Below, in pieces: positions 1 to 8,772 of a DNA stretch of 64,000 bases. The stretch's first letter is position 1, and each line of letters opens with the position of its first letter. This stretch comes from Schlegelella_A sp036263655 (lineage in GTDB: Bacteria > Pseudomonadota > Gammaproteobacteria > Burkholderiales > Burkholderiaceae_C), in the NCBI GenBank assembly GCA_036263655.1, contig DATAGP010000031.1:1-64000 (forward strand). Reading direction: 5' to 3'. The translations under genes and the position numbers were made by a program. A model generated the notes under the pieces. It searched no databases, was not told where the DNA came from, and saw nothing but the letters and a program-made list of their open reading frames with translations.

Positions 1-114
1 GAGCTCTCCTTCTCTCTGAGCTCTCCTTCTCTCTGAGCTCTCCTTCTCTCTGAGCTCTCCTTCTCTCTGAGCTCTCCTTCTCTCTGAGCTCTCCTTCTCT
101 CTGAGCTCTCCTTC
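1..114. repeat. 17-bp tandem repeat array
   Basis: Six complete copies and a partial seventh of the 17-mer GAGCTCTCCTTCTCTCT begin at positions 1, 18, 35, 52, 69, 86 and 103. The last copy decays at about position 114. The array is cut by the window edge, so its true length is unknown. It is strictly strand-asymmetric (pyrimidine-rich on the plus strand) and apparently non-coding. The copies are identical, which suggests recent expansion or slippage. Confidence 0.95.
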
Positions 115-1021
115 CTTCGGTCGCCTTGGGAAGGGCGGTTACTTGGTCACGTTGCGGCCTGATTCCTGGTTGCCTGGGCCAAGCTCACGATGTCGGGTAC
201 CGCACCGCCGCGCGAGTGGATCTCCAAACACGCGGCTGGGGCTGTTCTTTGCGTAGCTTCACCGCACGCCTGCAGACCCACTCCCAAGACCTCAGGAAGA
301 CCCAGGAGACGATTTCAAGGTCTGGTCAAGCCCCAGGGTGGCCCAGGAAGTCGCCACGGGCTCCTAGAGGCTTCTGGTTCGTTCTGGCGGAACCTGATCC
401 GAGGCATGCCAGGCAAGATTCCGAAAACAGCGCAAGAGCCGCCGACGTTCGGCACGACCCGACGCAAGTCCGTGTTCTTCCTAGCTGAGAGTCACATTGG
501 CCTTGAGCTGGGGTTCGTACACGATTCATCGTCGAGTGGACCTGGGCTGCCGAAGGTCGGCGGTGATCGCCGGGGTACGGAGATTCCGGAAGTCCAACTG
601 GCGGAACGCGACTAGGAACCCACAGGCACTGGCGGTGGTGAAAACCCCGGCGAGCTCGCCGGAAGCTCAGCAGAGAAGCGGAAGCGGCAGCGCCGAACGT
701 AACGCTGGGGGGCCACGGCCAACAGCCGTATGACCGAACCGACGCAATAAGTGGGGGGCGGTGCGTCGCGCTGGCCACGCTACTCGCACTGAGCTTCTAC
801 ATCTCCCACTTCAATACGCTCATGGCTCAGCTGTTACCCAACCGCCGCCTCTGGCCTGTACGGAATGACGATCAAGACCGTCCGGATTCGCCGTTGCTGG
901 GCTGCACCGATAGCACTAAGCTCATCAATTTGGAACCAACATGGACGCGACTAAGCCACACTCTCGCTGAGAATCAGATTTGTGGGCTCTCCCGAGCTTA
1001 CCGATAGACTGGACACGCCGC
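115..1021. other. Region without a convincing gene
   Basis: Several overlapping open frames of 60 to 150 codons exist on both strands. None has a recognisable domain, a good ribosome binding site or consistent coding character, and they contradict one another. No RNA gene or transposase remnant was recognised. It may be decayed island sequence between the tandem repeat and the first credible gene. Confidence 0.5.
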
Positions 1022-1903
1022 ATGCCCACGCACAAGACCCTAGCCGAGGTCGAATTACTTGCTGGGGAACTCCGCCAGCACTTCGTCGCACCGATGGAGT
1101 TGCCCGAACCGAGCACTCGGCTCGGGTTGTCAGAGCGCGCGGGACAACCTGTTAGACAGTTCAAGCATCTACATCAGATGTGTCTTGGTCATGTAGAGAA
1201 CCTCGCGCTCTCGTCCCAGATCAAGCTGCTGGCGCTGCTGGACGGCTACATCGACTGCGCTACTAAGGGCGCAACGCTGGGACTGTATCTCTTCGCGCGC
1301 ACCATAGTCGAGCAATGTGCGTTTGCAAACGAGGTTCGCCGCCGCCTGCTAGAGGTCTCGAATAAGCCCGCCGGCAACTGGATGCCAAAAGGTGAAGAGT
1401 TCTTCGGGCTGGCCGTACGCTTTCGTTTCGCAACGGGGAACAAGGAGCTTCAGAAGCAGCTTGAGGCTTTAGGATTTCCTCAAAAACTTCTCAAGCCCGT
1501 AAACGTGATGAACTGCGTCGCCTCGCTCCTCGCGAATCCTTCCACCGCTGAGCTTGCGCCGTTCTATGACAAGCTTTGCGACTTCGTTCATCACAATGGT
1601 CCAAGTCATTACACCGCAAGTTCGGGGTACTTTGTCGGGTCGGCAGCGGTTCATCACTCCAGCGGGGGCGCCGTCCTCACGAAAACTCCTGGTCCTATCT
1701 CGCGCTACGAATACCCTGCGGCTAACAAAGCGCAGACGGCGCTGGATGACACGGTCCAGGGGGTTTCACTCGCCGCAAGGGAGTGTCTCAAGCTGACCAG
1801 CGAAACACCCAGATCACCATTCCCGACCTCTCAGATTAAGGAGATGACAGGAAATGAACTTGGCATGGTGTTCGTTGGGAACGCGCGTTCCATGTCTACT
1901 TAA
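1022..1903 (+). CDS. Hypothetical protein, possibly DUF5677-like
   Basis: A protein of about 293 residues, mostly alpha-helical by composition, without a signal peptide or obvious membrane segment. The middle part reads like a helical bundle (a leucine-rich helix followed by an arginine/glutamate-rich one around residues 65-110). A histidine-rich HHNGPSH segment lies near residue 195. This loosely recalls DUF5677-type proteins found in mobile islands, but I cannot confirm it. ATG at 1022 is chosen over an in-frame ATG at 980; neither has a strong Shine-Dalgarno sequence. It stands alone, separated from the dpd operon by about 610 bp, so it may be an independent passenger gene or an accessory of the island. 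Confidence 0.6.
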   Translation: MPTHKTLAEVELLAGELRQHFVAPMELPEPSTRLGLSERAGQPVRQFKHLHQMCLGHVENLALSSQIKLLALLDGYIDCATKGATLGLYLFARTIVEQCAFANEVRRRLLEVSNKPAGNWMPKGEEFFGLAVRFRFATGNKELQKQLEALGFPQKLLKPVNVMNCVASLLANPSTAELAPFYDKLCDFVHHNGPSHYTASSGYFVGSAAVHHSSGGAVLTKTPGPISRYEYPAANKAQTALDDTVQGVSLAARECLKLTSETPRSPFPTSQIKEMTGNELGMVFVGNARSMST

Positions 1904-2515
1904 AACTAGCCTCTACCCCGCTCTCCTGGTCTCGCAGGTGATGTAGGGGATCTTCCCGAGTGCCGTCCGAGGCGCAAGCCCGCAAGACAGGCAACCAGCA
2001 ACGCATGAGTCAGGCTGGCGCTCTCGTCTACAACGGAGCCGGAAGGGACCTGTAAGGAGGTCTGGACCAGCAGAGACCGCTTCGACACCAAGCCAGTCGC
2101 TCTGATCTAGGCCGCGCGGAATACCTTCCTCGTCAGAAAAACTTCGAGATCGGGCCGAGACCGTGGGACCGCTCACGCGCAAGCTTTCCTGAAGAACCGC
2201 TCGGTCAGTTTGTCCGTTCTTTGGATGGCTGGAGCCGGCGCTACGGGCACCGTCCTAATGCGGCCCGAACCCCAGAGCAGGCAATCTACCGTCGCTCAGA
2301 AACCCACGCGTGCCTAGGAGAGCAACTGCACGGCCTCACAGCAGCTACGCGGCAGAGCCTGAGCAGCGACTTCAAAGCGGATTGCTCGCTCTAGGGTCTG
2401 CCGTCGACCAACGTGTCGGGTCCACCCAGTTATCCCAGCCTGACCAAACCAATCGACGGAATAACTGTCGCTATACTGCTCCGTCTGAGCCAATTAACTG
2501 CAAGGGCCCCGCGCC
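1904..2515. other. Intergenic region ahead of the dpd operon
   Basis: About 610 bp without a credible gene. A TATACT hexamer at 2472-2477 could be a -10 element for the plus-strand operon starting at 2516, but I see no good -35 at the right distance. The promoter call is therefore only a suggestion. Short open frames here lack coding character. Confidence 0.4.
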
Positions 2516-3481
2516 GTGACCGGACAGTTTCCTGACGCCGCACCGATCGTGGTGACTAACTGCACCACCCGCAAGCGTGCCTTCGGTCCGCCTGTCGTGC
2601 TACCCGCAAAGTCATTTCGGAAGCCTCCGGCGGCCATGGCGGCGGAATGGCTCGGGCTTCTCGATAGGGCGCCCCGCGGAATCACCGCTGAGGATCTCTA
2701 CCTCGGGCGCGCTTTCGTCGAATCCAAGCGCGTCGCACACGTGCTCAACGCGAGCTTGTATGTTGTATCGGCTGGCCTGGGCCTCGTGCACGGGGCCGAG
2801 TTGGTTCCGAACTACGACTTGACCGTCGTCAAAGGCGGCGCGCTAGAGAGGTCGCTTGAAACTGCTGGAGTGCGAGCAAGCAGGTGGTGGTCGCTGCTCA
2901 CTAGGCGATCGGACGATCTCGGTGTGCTAGGTGGCTTGATCACCCAGTCAGCCGGCCTGGTGATGGTCGCCCTCCCCGCCAGCTACATTTGTATGGTCTG
3001 CGAGGACTTGGGTAGGGTCGGCCCTCGTGCGGTGCACAAGCTTCGAATATTCACATCAGAAGCCGGTGCAAGCGAAGTTCCGCGCCACCTCAAGGGATGC
3101 GTGCTTCCCTACGACAAGAGGCTTGAAGGGCTAGAGGGGTTCAACGGTACGAGGGCTGAGTTCCCGCAGCGCGCCCTGAGGCATTTCGTCACGTTGCTCG
3201 GAGGACAGCATCTTCCCCTAGAGGAAGCACATCGGCGAGTCGAGGCTGCCCTCTCCGGACTGGAGATGCCGGTAATCCCGTTACGGCAGAGGAAGACCGA
3301 CGCTGAGATCGCGTCAATGCTGCGGATGCAATGGACGTCACAAGGCGGACGATCCACAAGCCTGCACCGGTACCTGAGAGATCAAGCGTTGGTCGCTTGC
3401 GAGCAGTCAAGGTTTCGCGTCATCTGGCAGCAGGTTCGGTCCGAATTTCAAGCACGGGAGGGAAGTGCTTGTGCCGCCTAA
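2516..3481 (+). CDS. DUF6884/YaaA-like protein, candidate DpdC
   Basis: A 321-residue protein that opens the dpd operon. Its N-terminal half carries the signatures of the DUF6884/YaaA-like fold: VTNCTTRK at residues 13-20, LYLGRAF at 61-67, VVSAGLGLV at 83-91 and PNYDLTV at 98-104. The C-terminal half (about 110-321) is not recognised. In Salmonella Montevideo, DpdC converts DNA-borne preQ0 to 2'-deoxy-7-amido-7-deazaguanine, working with DpdA and DpdB. This gene is the only unassigned one joined directly to dpdB/dpdA, so the DpdC role is a positional inference. Cys16 is a possible catalytic or ligand residue. The GTG start lacks a clear ribosome binding site. The 3' end overlaps the next gene by 11-17 bases, which implies translational coupling. 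Confidence 0.75.
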   Translation: MTGQFPDAAPIVVTNCTTRKRAFGPPVVLPAKSFRKPPAAMAAEWLGLLDRAPRGITAEDLYLGRAFVESKRVAHVLNASLYVVSAGLGLVHGAELVPNYDLTVVKGGALERSLETAGVRASRWWSLLTRRSDDLGVLGGLITQSAGLVMVALPASYICMVCEDLGRVGPRAVHKLRIFTSEAGASEVPRHLKGCVLPYDKRLEGLEGFNGTRAEFPQRALRHFVTLLGGQHLPLEEAHRRVEAALSGLEMPVIPLRQRKTDAEIASMLRMQWTSQGGRSTSLHRYLRDQALVACEQSRFRVIWQQVRSEFQAREGSACAA

Positions 3482-4601
3482 AAGTAAGAACGCAATCGTC
3501 GTCCGAGCACTGCACACAACGCAGGGGGATGGCCTCGACGTCTATGCGTTCTTCATCAAGGGAGGAGACATCGTCAAGGTCGCCGACATCACACGGGTAG
3601 AGCGTGACGAGTCTGATGTCCTGAAAGGCTTCCAGCGCCCCGAAATTCGCAATCACGTCAAGGGCATCGTCGACTACCTGAACCAGGGAAATGTTCTGTT
3701 CCCCAACGCGATCATCCTGGCGATGTCCCCACAAGTACGCTTCGTCGGCTCACGCGGGACCAAGCCGACGGGCGACGAAGGCATCGCGCAGGCCGGTACG
3801 TTGACGATCCCCATCCATCAGGAAGGTAAGCGGGTAGCGTGGATCGTTGATGGGCAGCAACGGTCACTGGCTTTGGCGCAGGTGAGCAAGCTCGAAGTGG
3901 CAGTGCCGGTTGTTGGATTCGTCTCGGACAGCCTTGTTGTGCAGCGCGAGCAGTTCATCCTCGTTAACAAGGCGAAGCCGCTGCCGACTCGCCTTATCAA
4001 TGAACTCTTGCCAGAGACGGGGGAGATCGTCCTGCCCCGCGATCTCAGCGCGCGCAAGGTTCCATCTGAAATTTGCAGTTTGCTGAACCGAGATCCGAAG
4101 TCGCCCTTTTTCAAGCTGATTAAGCGTCCATCGGACCGCGGTACCTCTGCCGGTGTGATCACCGACACCGCGGTGATCACGATGATTCGCAACAGCATGA
4201 ATAACCCTCTTGGCGCGCTATCGCCTTACAAATCGACGGGTCGAGAGGGGGCCGATGTCAATTCGATGTATCGCCTTCTGGTCAACTTCTGGACGGCCGT
4301 GAAGATCGTCTTTGCGGACGCGTGGGGAAAAGACCCCCGCCACAGTCGCCTGATGCATTCCGCGGGCATCGAGGCCATGGGCGTTTTGATGGACAAGATC
4401 TATGCGCGACTGTCCGGTAGCGACGAGGACAGCAAAGTGGTCGAGCGCGAACTGGAAAAGGTCGCACCCGCTTGCCACTGGACAAAGGGGACATGGGAGT
4501 CCTTGGGAATGGCCTGGAATGAGGTGCAGAGCACGCCGCGCGACATCAAGAAACTGCAAGACGCTTTGGTGCGCGCGTATGCGGCAAGTACGCGAAGATG
4601 A
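3471..4601 (+). CDS. dpdB: DpdB copy 1 (DGQQR-motif DndB/ParB-like protein)
   Basis: A protein of about 376 residues with the DGQQR signature (residues 127-131) in the context AWIVDGQQRSLAL. This marks the DGQHR/DndB-like family. Typical flanking blocks are present: GFQRPEIRNHVKGIVDYL before it and REQFILVNKAKPLP after it. DpdB is known to act with DpdA in inserting preQ0 into DNA, and ATP hydrolysis has been attributed to it. GTG at 3471 is preferred because GGGAGGG at 3456-3462 gives an 8-base spacing; GTG at 3465 is the alternative. The stop overlaps the dpdA start (ATGA). A second DpdB-like gene follows dpdA, which is unusual. This copy has a longer insert (about residues 87-117) before the DGQQR block than the second copy. 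Confidence 0.9.
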   Translation: MPPKSKNAIVVRALHTTQGDGLDVYAFFIKGGDIVKVADITRVERDESDVLKGFQRPEIRNHVKGIVDYLNQGNVLFPNAIILAMSPQVRFVGSRGTKPTGDEGIAQAGTLTIPIHQEGKRVAWIVDGQQRSLALAQVSKLEVAVPVVGFVSDSLVVQREQFILVNKAKPLPTRLINELLPETGEIVLPRDLSARKVPSEICSLLNRDPKSPFFKLIKRPSDRGTSAGVITDTAVITMIRNSMNNPLGALSPYKSTGREGADVNSMYRLLVNFWTAVKIVFADAWGKDPRHSRLMHSAGIEAMGVLMDKIYARLSGSDEDSKVVERELEKVAPACHWTKGTWESLGMAWNEVQSTPRDIKKLQDALVRAYAASTRR

Positions 4602-5893
4602 AATTCCTCTACTCCGATACGCAGGACTATGTGGATCCTGCATACGACTTCATCAACGACCGCACCGGGCCGAGACGCGAGCGCTATTGGACGGACGCCT
4701 ACGCGCACGAACTGATGAGTCCCATTCCATACGATGGTCTTCTTGTCTCCATGAGCGCGATTCGCCAAGCGAATGGCGTCGCCACCTCGAAAGTCCGCTA
4801 TTCAACCAAGGAGGAGCAGCGGTTGCTCCGCGATGGCGCCCGCAAGTTCCTACGCTTCGGAGGACCGAAGTTCAAAGACTTGATGCTCATGGGTGACTGT
4901 GGGGCTTTCGCCTATGTCGATCACGCCGAGCCCGCGTACAAGCCAGCAGAAGTTGTCGAGTTCTATGCCGAAGCCGGTTTCACTCATGGCGTATCGCCCG
5001 ACCACATCATCTTCGACTGCGATACCAGTAACCCTCCCGCAAGAGCGGTGAGCAAGGACGTTCGCAAGCGCTTCGAAATCACCCTGGCCAATGCGCGGGA
5101 GTTCATAGGACTTGCCGAGAACGCCGACGTGCCCTTCACCCCGATGGGTGCCGTACAAGGCTGGTCCCCCGAAAGCATGGCCGACTCCGCCAGTCGACTC
5201 GAACAGATGGGTTACCGGTACTTGGCCGTTGGCGGCTTGGTACCACTCAGGGTTGAAGCCATCAAAAGCGTGTTGTCCGCGATCCGTCAATCGGTGAAGG
5301 CTACGACGGACATACACCTTCTTGGCTTCGCTAAAGCCGAGCAAATCGGTGGTTTCACCTCGTTCGGCATCACGAGTTTTGACTCGACCTCGCCGTTGAT
5401 CCGTGCCTTCAAAGACGCCAAGGCCAACTACTACATGGAGTCTCCGACCGGCGGGCTCGACTACTACACCGCCATCCGAATTCCCCAAGCGATCGAGAAC
5501 AGCCGGCTGATGCAGGGCGTGAAGCGCGGGATCTTCAGTGCCGAGGATTTGCAGCGACGCGAGCAACGGGCGCTGTCTACATTGCGGGCGTACGACAAGG
5601 GAGGTGTATCGGTCGACGACACGTTGGACGCCGTGATGGACTATCACCAATTCCTCCTACGCGGTGACGATGAGGAAACGGTCGATCAGGATAAGTCACT
5701 CGCGAAGACTCGGTCACTCATACGTCGAACGATCGAGGACAAGCCCTGGAAACGCTGCGGTTGCGACATCTGCCGCGACGTGGGCATTGAAGTAATCATC
5801 TTTCGATCGAGCAACCGTAATAAGCGCCGCGGGTTTCACAACCTGGGCGTGTATCACCGGCATTTAAAGTCCACTTTGGGGAACGCAGCGTGA
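4598..5893 (+). CDS. dpdA: DpdA, TGT-like DNA 7-deazaguanine transglycosylase
   Basis: A 431-residue member of the tRNA-guanine transglycosylase superfamily. Visible signatures are the MGDCGAF block with Asp100 (equivalent to the general-base aspartate of Tgt), VGGL at 211-214, and the nucleophile block with Asp262 in FDSTSP. The zinc site is CGCDIC (Cys387, Cys389, Cys392) with His414 or His420 as the fourth ligand. DpdA homologs exchange guanine in DNA for preQ0. The length and the operon with two DpdB proteins and preQ0 biosynthesis genes support DNA rather than tRNA as substrate. It overlaps dpdB copy 1 by 4 bases and dpdB copy 2 by 4 bases, so the three are probably made in a fixed ratio. 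All key residues are intact. Confidence 0.95.
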   Translation: MKFLYSDTQDYVDPAYDFINDRTGPRRERYWTDAYAHELMSPIPYDGLLVSMSAIRQANGVATSKVRYSTKEEQRLLRDGARKFLRFGGPKFKDLMLMGDCGAFAYVDHAEPAYKPAEVVEFYAEAGFTHGVSPDHIIFDCDTSNPPARAVSKDVRKRFEITLANAREFIGLAENADVPFTPMGAVQGWSPESMADSASRLEQMGYRYLAVGGLVPLRVEAIKSVLSAIRQSVKATTDIHLLGFAKAEQIGGFTSFGITSFDSTSPLIRAFKDAKANYYMESPTGGLDYYTAIRIPQAIENSRLMQGVKRGIFSAEDLQRREQRALSTLRAYDKGGVSVDDTLDAVMDYHQFLLRGDDEETVDQDKSLAKTRSLIRRTIEDKPWKRCGCDICRDVGIEVIIFRSSNRNKRRGFHNLGVYHRHLKSTLGNAA

Positions 5894-6966
5894 CCATCTA
5901 TCGCTATACGGCCGTACGAGCTCGCCAGGCACCGGGTCACGACGTTTTTGTCTTCGCCGCGCCTTCAGCGGACGTCTTGAACTTTGCTGAAATCGAGCGC
6001 GTCGGTCGTCAGGACGACGGTCGACTGCGGGGGTTCCAGCGCCATCAAATCGCGAGCCACATTAAGGAGATTCGCGACTACCTCTCACGAGAGGACGCGC
6101 TTCTTCCGAACGCCGTCATCGTCGCGTTCATCGACCGGGCGAAGATCAAAGACTTCGGCAACGGCGTCGTGGAGGTGGAGATCGATTCGACAGACGGTAA
6201 GCCTGGCTTCGTCGTCGACGGTCAGCAGCGACTGACGGCGCTGGCTGGCATTGTGAAGCCTGGCTTTGAGGTGTTCGTCTCTGCCCTCGTGTGCAAGGAC
6301 TACAACGAACTGCGCCAGCAATTCGTACTCATCAACAACACTCGCCCACTTCCAAAGACATTGATCTATGAACTTTTGCCCAACGTTGAGGGGCTTCCCG
6401 AGCGCTTCACTTCGCGCAAGTTCTCTGCACGGATCGTGGACCGACTGAATTTCACCAAGGGCTCAGCTCTGCAGGGAGAGATCCGACAGCATACGAATCC
6501 GGCCGGGATGATCAGCGACACCGCGATGCAGAAGTTCATCATGAACTCCGCTTCAGACGGCGCCATCCGCGAGATGTTTCAGTTCGAGGACCGCGAAAAC
6601 CAGGCTTACCAATTGGTGAACGAGTTCTTTAGCGCGGTGCGAGAGGTTTTTGGCCCTGAATGGACCGGAATGACGCCGCGACTATCGCGACTTCGGCACG
6701 GCGCGGGCATCGTCGCCATGGGCTTTGTCATGGATCAGTTGTATTCGGGCGAAGGCGCATTCAAGCAGCACCAGTTCGAGCGAGGTCTTCGCCTTCTGCA
6801 ACCGCATACAGCATGGACCAGCGGTCAGTGGCCTCTGGACGCATTCGACCATCGCCCGTGGAACGGCATCCAGAACACGCCGAGCGACATCGATCTTCTG
6901 ACTCGCTATCTCGTCAGTGCTCTCAAGAAGGCACTTCGCAAACCGCGTCGCGTCTCTTACGGATGA
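5890..6966 (+). CDS. dpdB: DpdB copy 2 (DGQQR-motif DndB/ParB-like protein)
   Basis: A 358-residue paralog of the product of the first dpdB. It has DGQQR at 110-114 (FVVDGQQRLTAL), GFQRHQIASHIKEIRDYL upstream and RQQFVLINNTRPLPKTLIYELLP downstream. The C-terminal half is also alignable with copy 1: SDTAMQKFIMNS versus TDTAVITMIRNS, the SRL..GAGI block, and a closing block of the type WN..QNTPSDI..L. Thus both copies are full length and derive from duplication of the whole gene. GTG start overlaps the dpdA stop (GTGA). The two copies may form a heteromeric partner of DpdA, or they may have divided substrate recognition and ATPase roles; nothing in the sequence decides this. Confidence 0.9.
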   Translation: MTIYRYTAVRARQAPGHDVFVFAAPSADVLNFAEIERVGRQDDGRLRGFQRHQIASHIKEIRDYLSREDALLPNAVIVAFIDRAKIKDFGNGVVEVEIDSTDGKPGFVVDGQQRLTALAGIVKPGFEVFVSALVCKDYNELRQQFVLINNTRPLPKTLIYELLPNVEGLPERFTSRKFSARIVDRLNFTKGSALQGEIRQHTNPAGMISDTAMQKFIMNSASDGAIREMFQFEDRENQAYQLVNEFFSAVREVFGPEWTGMTPRLSRLRHGAGIVAMGFVMDQLYSGEGAFKQHQFERGLRLLQPHTAWTSGQWPLDAFDHRPWNGIQNTPSDIDLLTRYLVSALKKALRKPRRVSYG

Positions 6967-6970
6967 CATC

Positions 6971-7678
6971 ATGAACTCCCGTGCCCTAGTGCTGTTTTCC
7001 GGCGGACAGGATTCCACGACGTGCCTCGCATGGGCGCTTGAGCGCTACCAACACGTGGAGACTGTCGGATTCAACTATGGTCAACGCCACGTGGTCGAGT
7101 TGGAGTGCCGTCATAAGGTAATCGACCAAATCCGCTTGCAGTTCCCTTTGTGGACCGCTCGGCTTGGCGAGGACCACTTGCTTGATCTTTCGCTATTGGG
7201 GCAGATCAGCGAGACGGCACTAACGCAAGACAAGGCCATAGAGTTTCAGAAAAATGGGTTGCCCAATACGTTTGTTCCTGGGCGAAACCTGCTCTTCTTC
7301 ACTTTCGCAGCCACGGTTGCCTACCGACGTGGATTGCAAGTCCTGGTCGGCGGGATGTGCGAGACGGACTACTCTGGCTACCCGGACTGCAGGGACAACA
7401 CTCTGAAGGTCCTCCAGGGTGCACTCAGCCTCGGACTGGACAGCCCCATGGTCATCGAAACGCCGCTCATGTGGATTGACAAGGCAGGCACTTGGCGAAT
7501 GGCGCATTCGTTGGGTGGCGAACAGTTTGTCGACTTAGTTCAGGAACACACCCATACCTGCTATCTCGGAGATCGGACGGTCCGCCATGCCTGGGGATTC
7601 GGCTGCGGAAAGTGCCCCGCTTGCGAACTGCGACGACAGGGCTATGCAGCCTTCCAGCGCACTGAGGAGACCGTATGA
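6971..7678 (+). CDS. queC: QueC, 7-cyano-7-deazaguanine (preQ0) synthase
   Basis: A 235-residue protein with the ATP-pyrophosphatase loop SGGQDS (residues 10-15), the GGM..TDYSGYPDCRD substrate block and a C-terminal zinc site CGKCPAC. QueC converts 7-carboxy-7-deazaguanine to preQ0 using ammonia and ATP. ATG at 6971 matches the usual family start; an earlier in-frame start at 6917 would add 18 atypical residues inside dpdB copy 2. It follows dpdB by 4 bases and overlaps queD by 4 bases. A dedicated island copy supplies the preQ0 that DpdA inserts in DNA, independently of any chromosomal queuosine pathway. Confidence 0.95.
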   Translation: MNSRALVLFSGGQDSTTCLAWALERYQHVETVGFNYGQRHVVELECRHKVIDQIRLQFPLWTARLGEDHLLDLSLLGQISETALTQDKAIEFQKNGLPNTFVPGRNLLFFTFAATVAYRRGLQVLVGGMCETDYSGYPDCRDNTLKVLQGALSLGLDSPMVIETPLMWIDKAGTWRMAHSLGGEQFVDLVQEHTHTCYLGDRTVRHAWGFGCGKCPACELRRQGYAAFQRTEETV

Positions 7679-8769
7679 AGCCTCTCTGTTTGACAGTTGC
7701 CACCGCGGGATTTGAGGCGGCGCGACACGTTGACCTACTTCCGGACGGTCATCGATGTCGCAACGTTCACGGGCATAGCTTTCAGGCTTCTGTATTCACG
7801 GAGCTGCGTTCGGATTGGGCGCCCTTCCCTGGAGGTGAAGTCTCGGAGTTGCGTCGGCGCATGGATCGCGTCCTCGCGCCACTCAATTACGCGGATCTGA
7901 ACGCGACGATCAACCAACCGACTGACGAGAACATTGCGCGATGGATTCGTGCGCGACTTGCGTTGCCAGGCATTGACCGAATCGCCATCCAAAGCACCGC
8001 CAACCATGGCGTTGACCTCGATCGCGATGGAATGGCACACGTCTGGCGCCGCTATAAGTTTCAAGCCGCCCATCGGCTTCCGAACGTAGCCCTGGGGCAT
8101 AAGTGCGGTCGAATGCACGGCCATGGCTTCGAGGTCATCGTGCACGCCAATCAAGACCTTGGTTCACGGCCCCTGAGCATCGACTACGACCATCTTGACG
8201 AGATTTGGGCTCCACTAAACATCGAGCTGAACTACAAGTGCCTCAACGAAATCGAAGGCCTTGACAACCCTACGAGCGAGATACTTTCGTCGTGGCTCTG
8301 GAAACGCGTGAAGCCCGTGCTTCCGGAGTTGTCTTGGGTCACCGTGTTTGAAACCGGCGCTTGCGGAGCGAACTTTGACGGCGAGAGCTACCGCATCTGG
8401 AAAGACTTCACGATGGACAGCGCGGTGCAGTTGAGGCGTGCCCCTCCCGAGGCGCCCGAAAGTGGCGTCCATGGGCACACCTTCAGGTTGCGGCTACACA
8501 TAGATGCTCCCCTCGATACGCTGATGGGCTGGACAATTGATTTTGGCGATGTCAAGACTCTCTTTGACCCAGTTTTCAAGGCGTTGGACCATCAGCCTCT
8601 GCACGAGATTCGAGGGCTGCGAGACACTGACACCGCCAGCGTCGCCGAGTGGATCTACCAGACGACCAAGGCGGATCTTCCTCAACTCGTTCGCGTCGAC
8701 CTGTTCGAGACCGAGGGCTGCGGTTCGATCGTTGCACAAGACGTCGAGGGGCCGGCGTTGCCGGTGTAG
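7675..8769 (+). CDS. queD: QueD-like protein with three fused 6-carboxytetrahydropterin synthase domains
   Basis: A 364-residue protein, three times the usual QueD length of about 120. Domain 1 (about 8-115) has zinc histidines H18, H32 and H34 and catalytic-type C28 (CRNVHGH), but the usual LDH is LNY (70-72) and the late glutamate is missing. Domain 2 (about 125-235) has H133, H148, H150 and C144 (CGRMHGH) plus E226 (FETGACG), but again LNY (185-187). Domain 3 (about 243-355) has HGH (266-268), LDH (304-306) and E345 (FETEGCG), but lacks the cysteine and has V251 in place of the first zinc histidine. PTPS/QueD enzymes are trimer-based with active sites between subunits, so one chain could form a pseudo-trimer. 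It makes 6-carboxy-tetrahydropterin for preQ0. It overlaps queC by 4 bases. Confidence 0.93.
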   Translation: MKPLCLTVATAGFEAARHVDLLPDGHRCRNVHGHSFQASVFTELRSDWAPFPGGEVSELRRRMDRVLAPLNYADLNATINQPTDENIARWIRARLALPGIDRIAIQSTANHGVDLDRDGMAHVWRRYKFQAAHRLPNVALGHKCGRMHGHGFEVIVHANQDLGSRPLSIDYDHLDEIWAPLNIELNYKCLNEIEGLDNPTSEILSSWLWKRVKPVLPELSWVTVFETGACGANFDGESYRIWKDFTMDSAVQLRRAPPEAPESGVHGHTFRLRLHIDAPLDTLMGWTIDFGDVKTLFDPVFKALDHQPLHEIRGLRDTDTASVAEWIYQTTKADLPQLVRVDLFETEGCGSIVAQDVEGPALPV

Positions 8770-8772
8770 GTG

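Noticed and set aside
126..778. Open frames of 78-150 codons on both strands near the window start
   Set aside because: They overlap one another in different frames, lack recognisable domains and ribosome binding sites, and have the composition expected of stop-poor GC-rich DNA.
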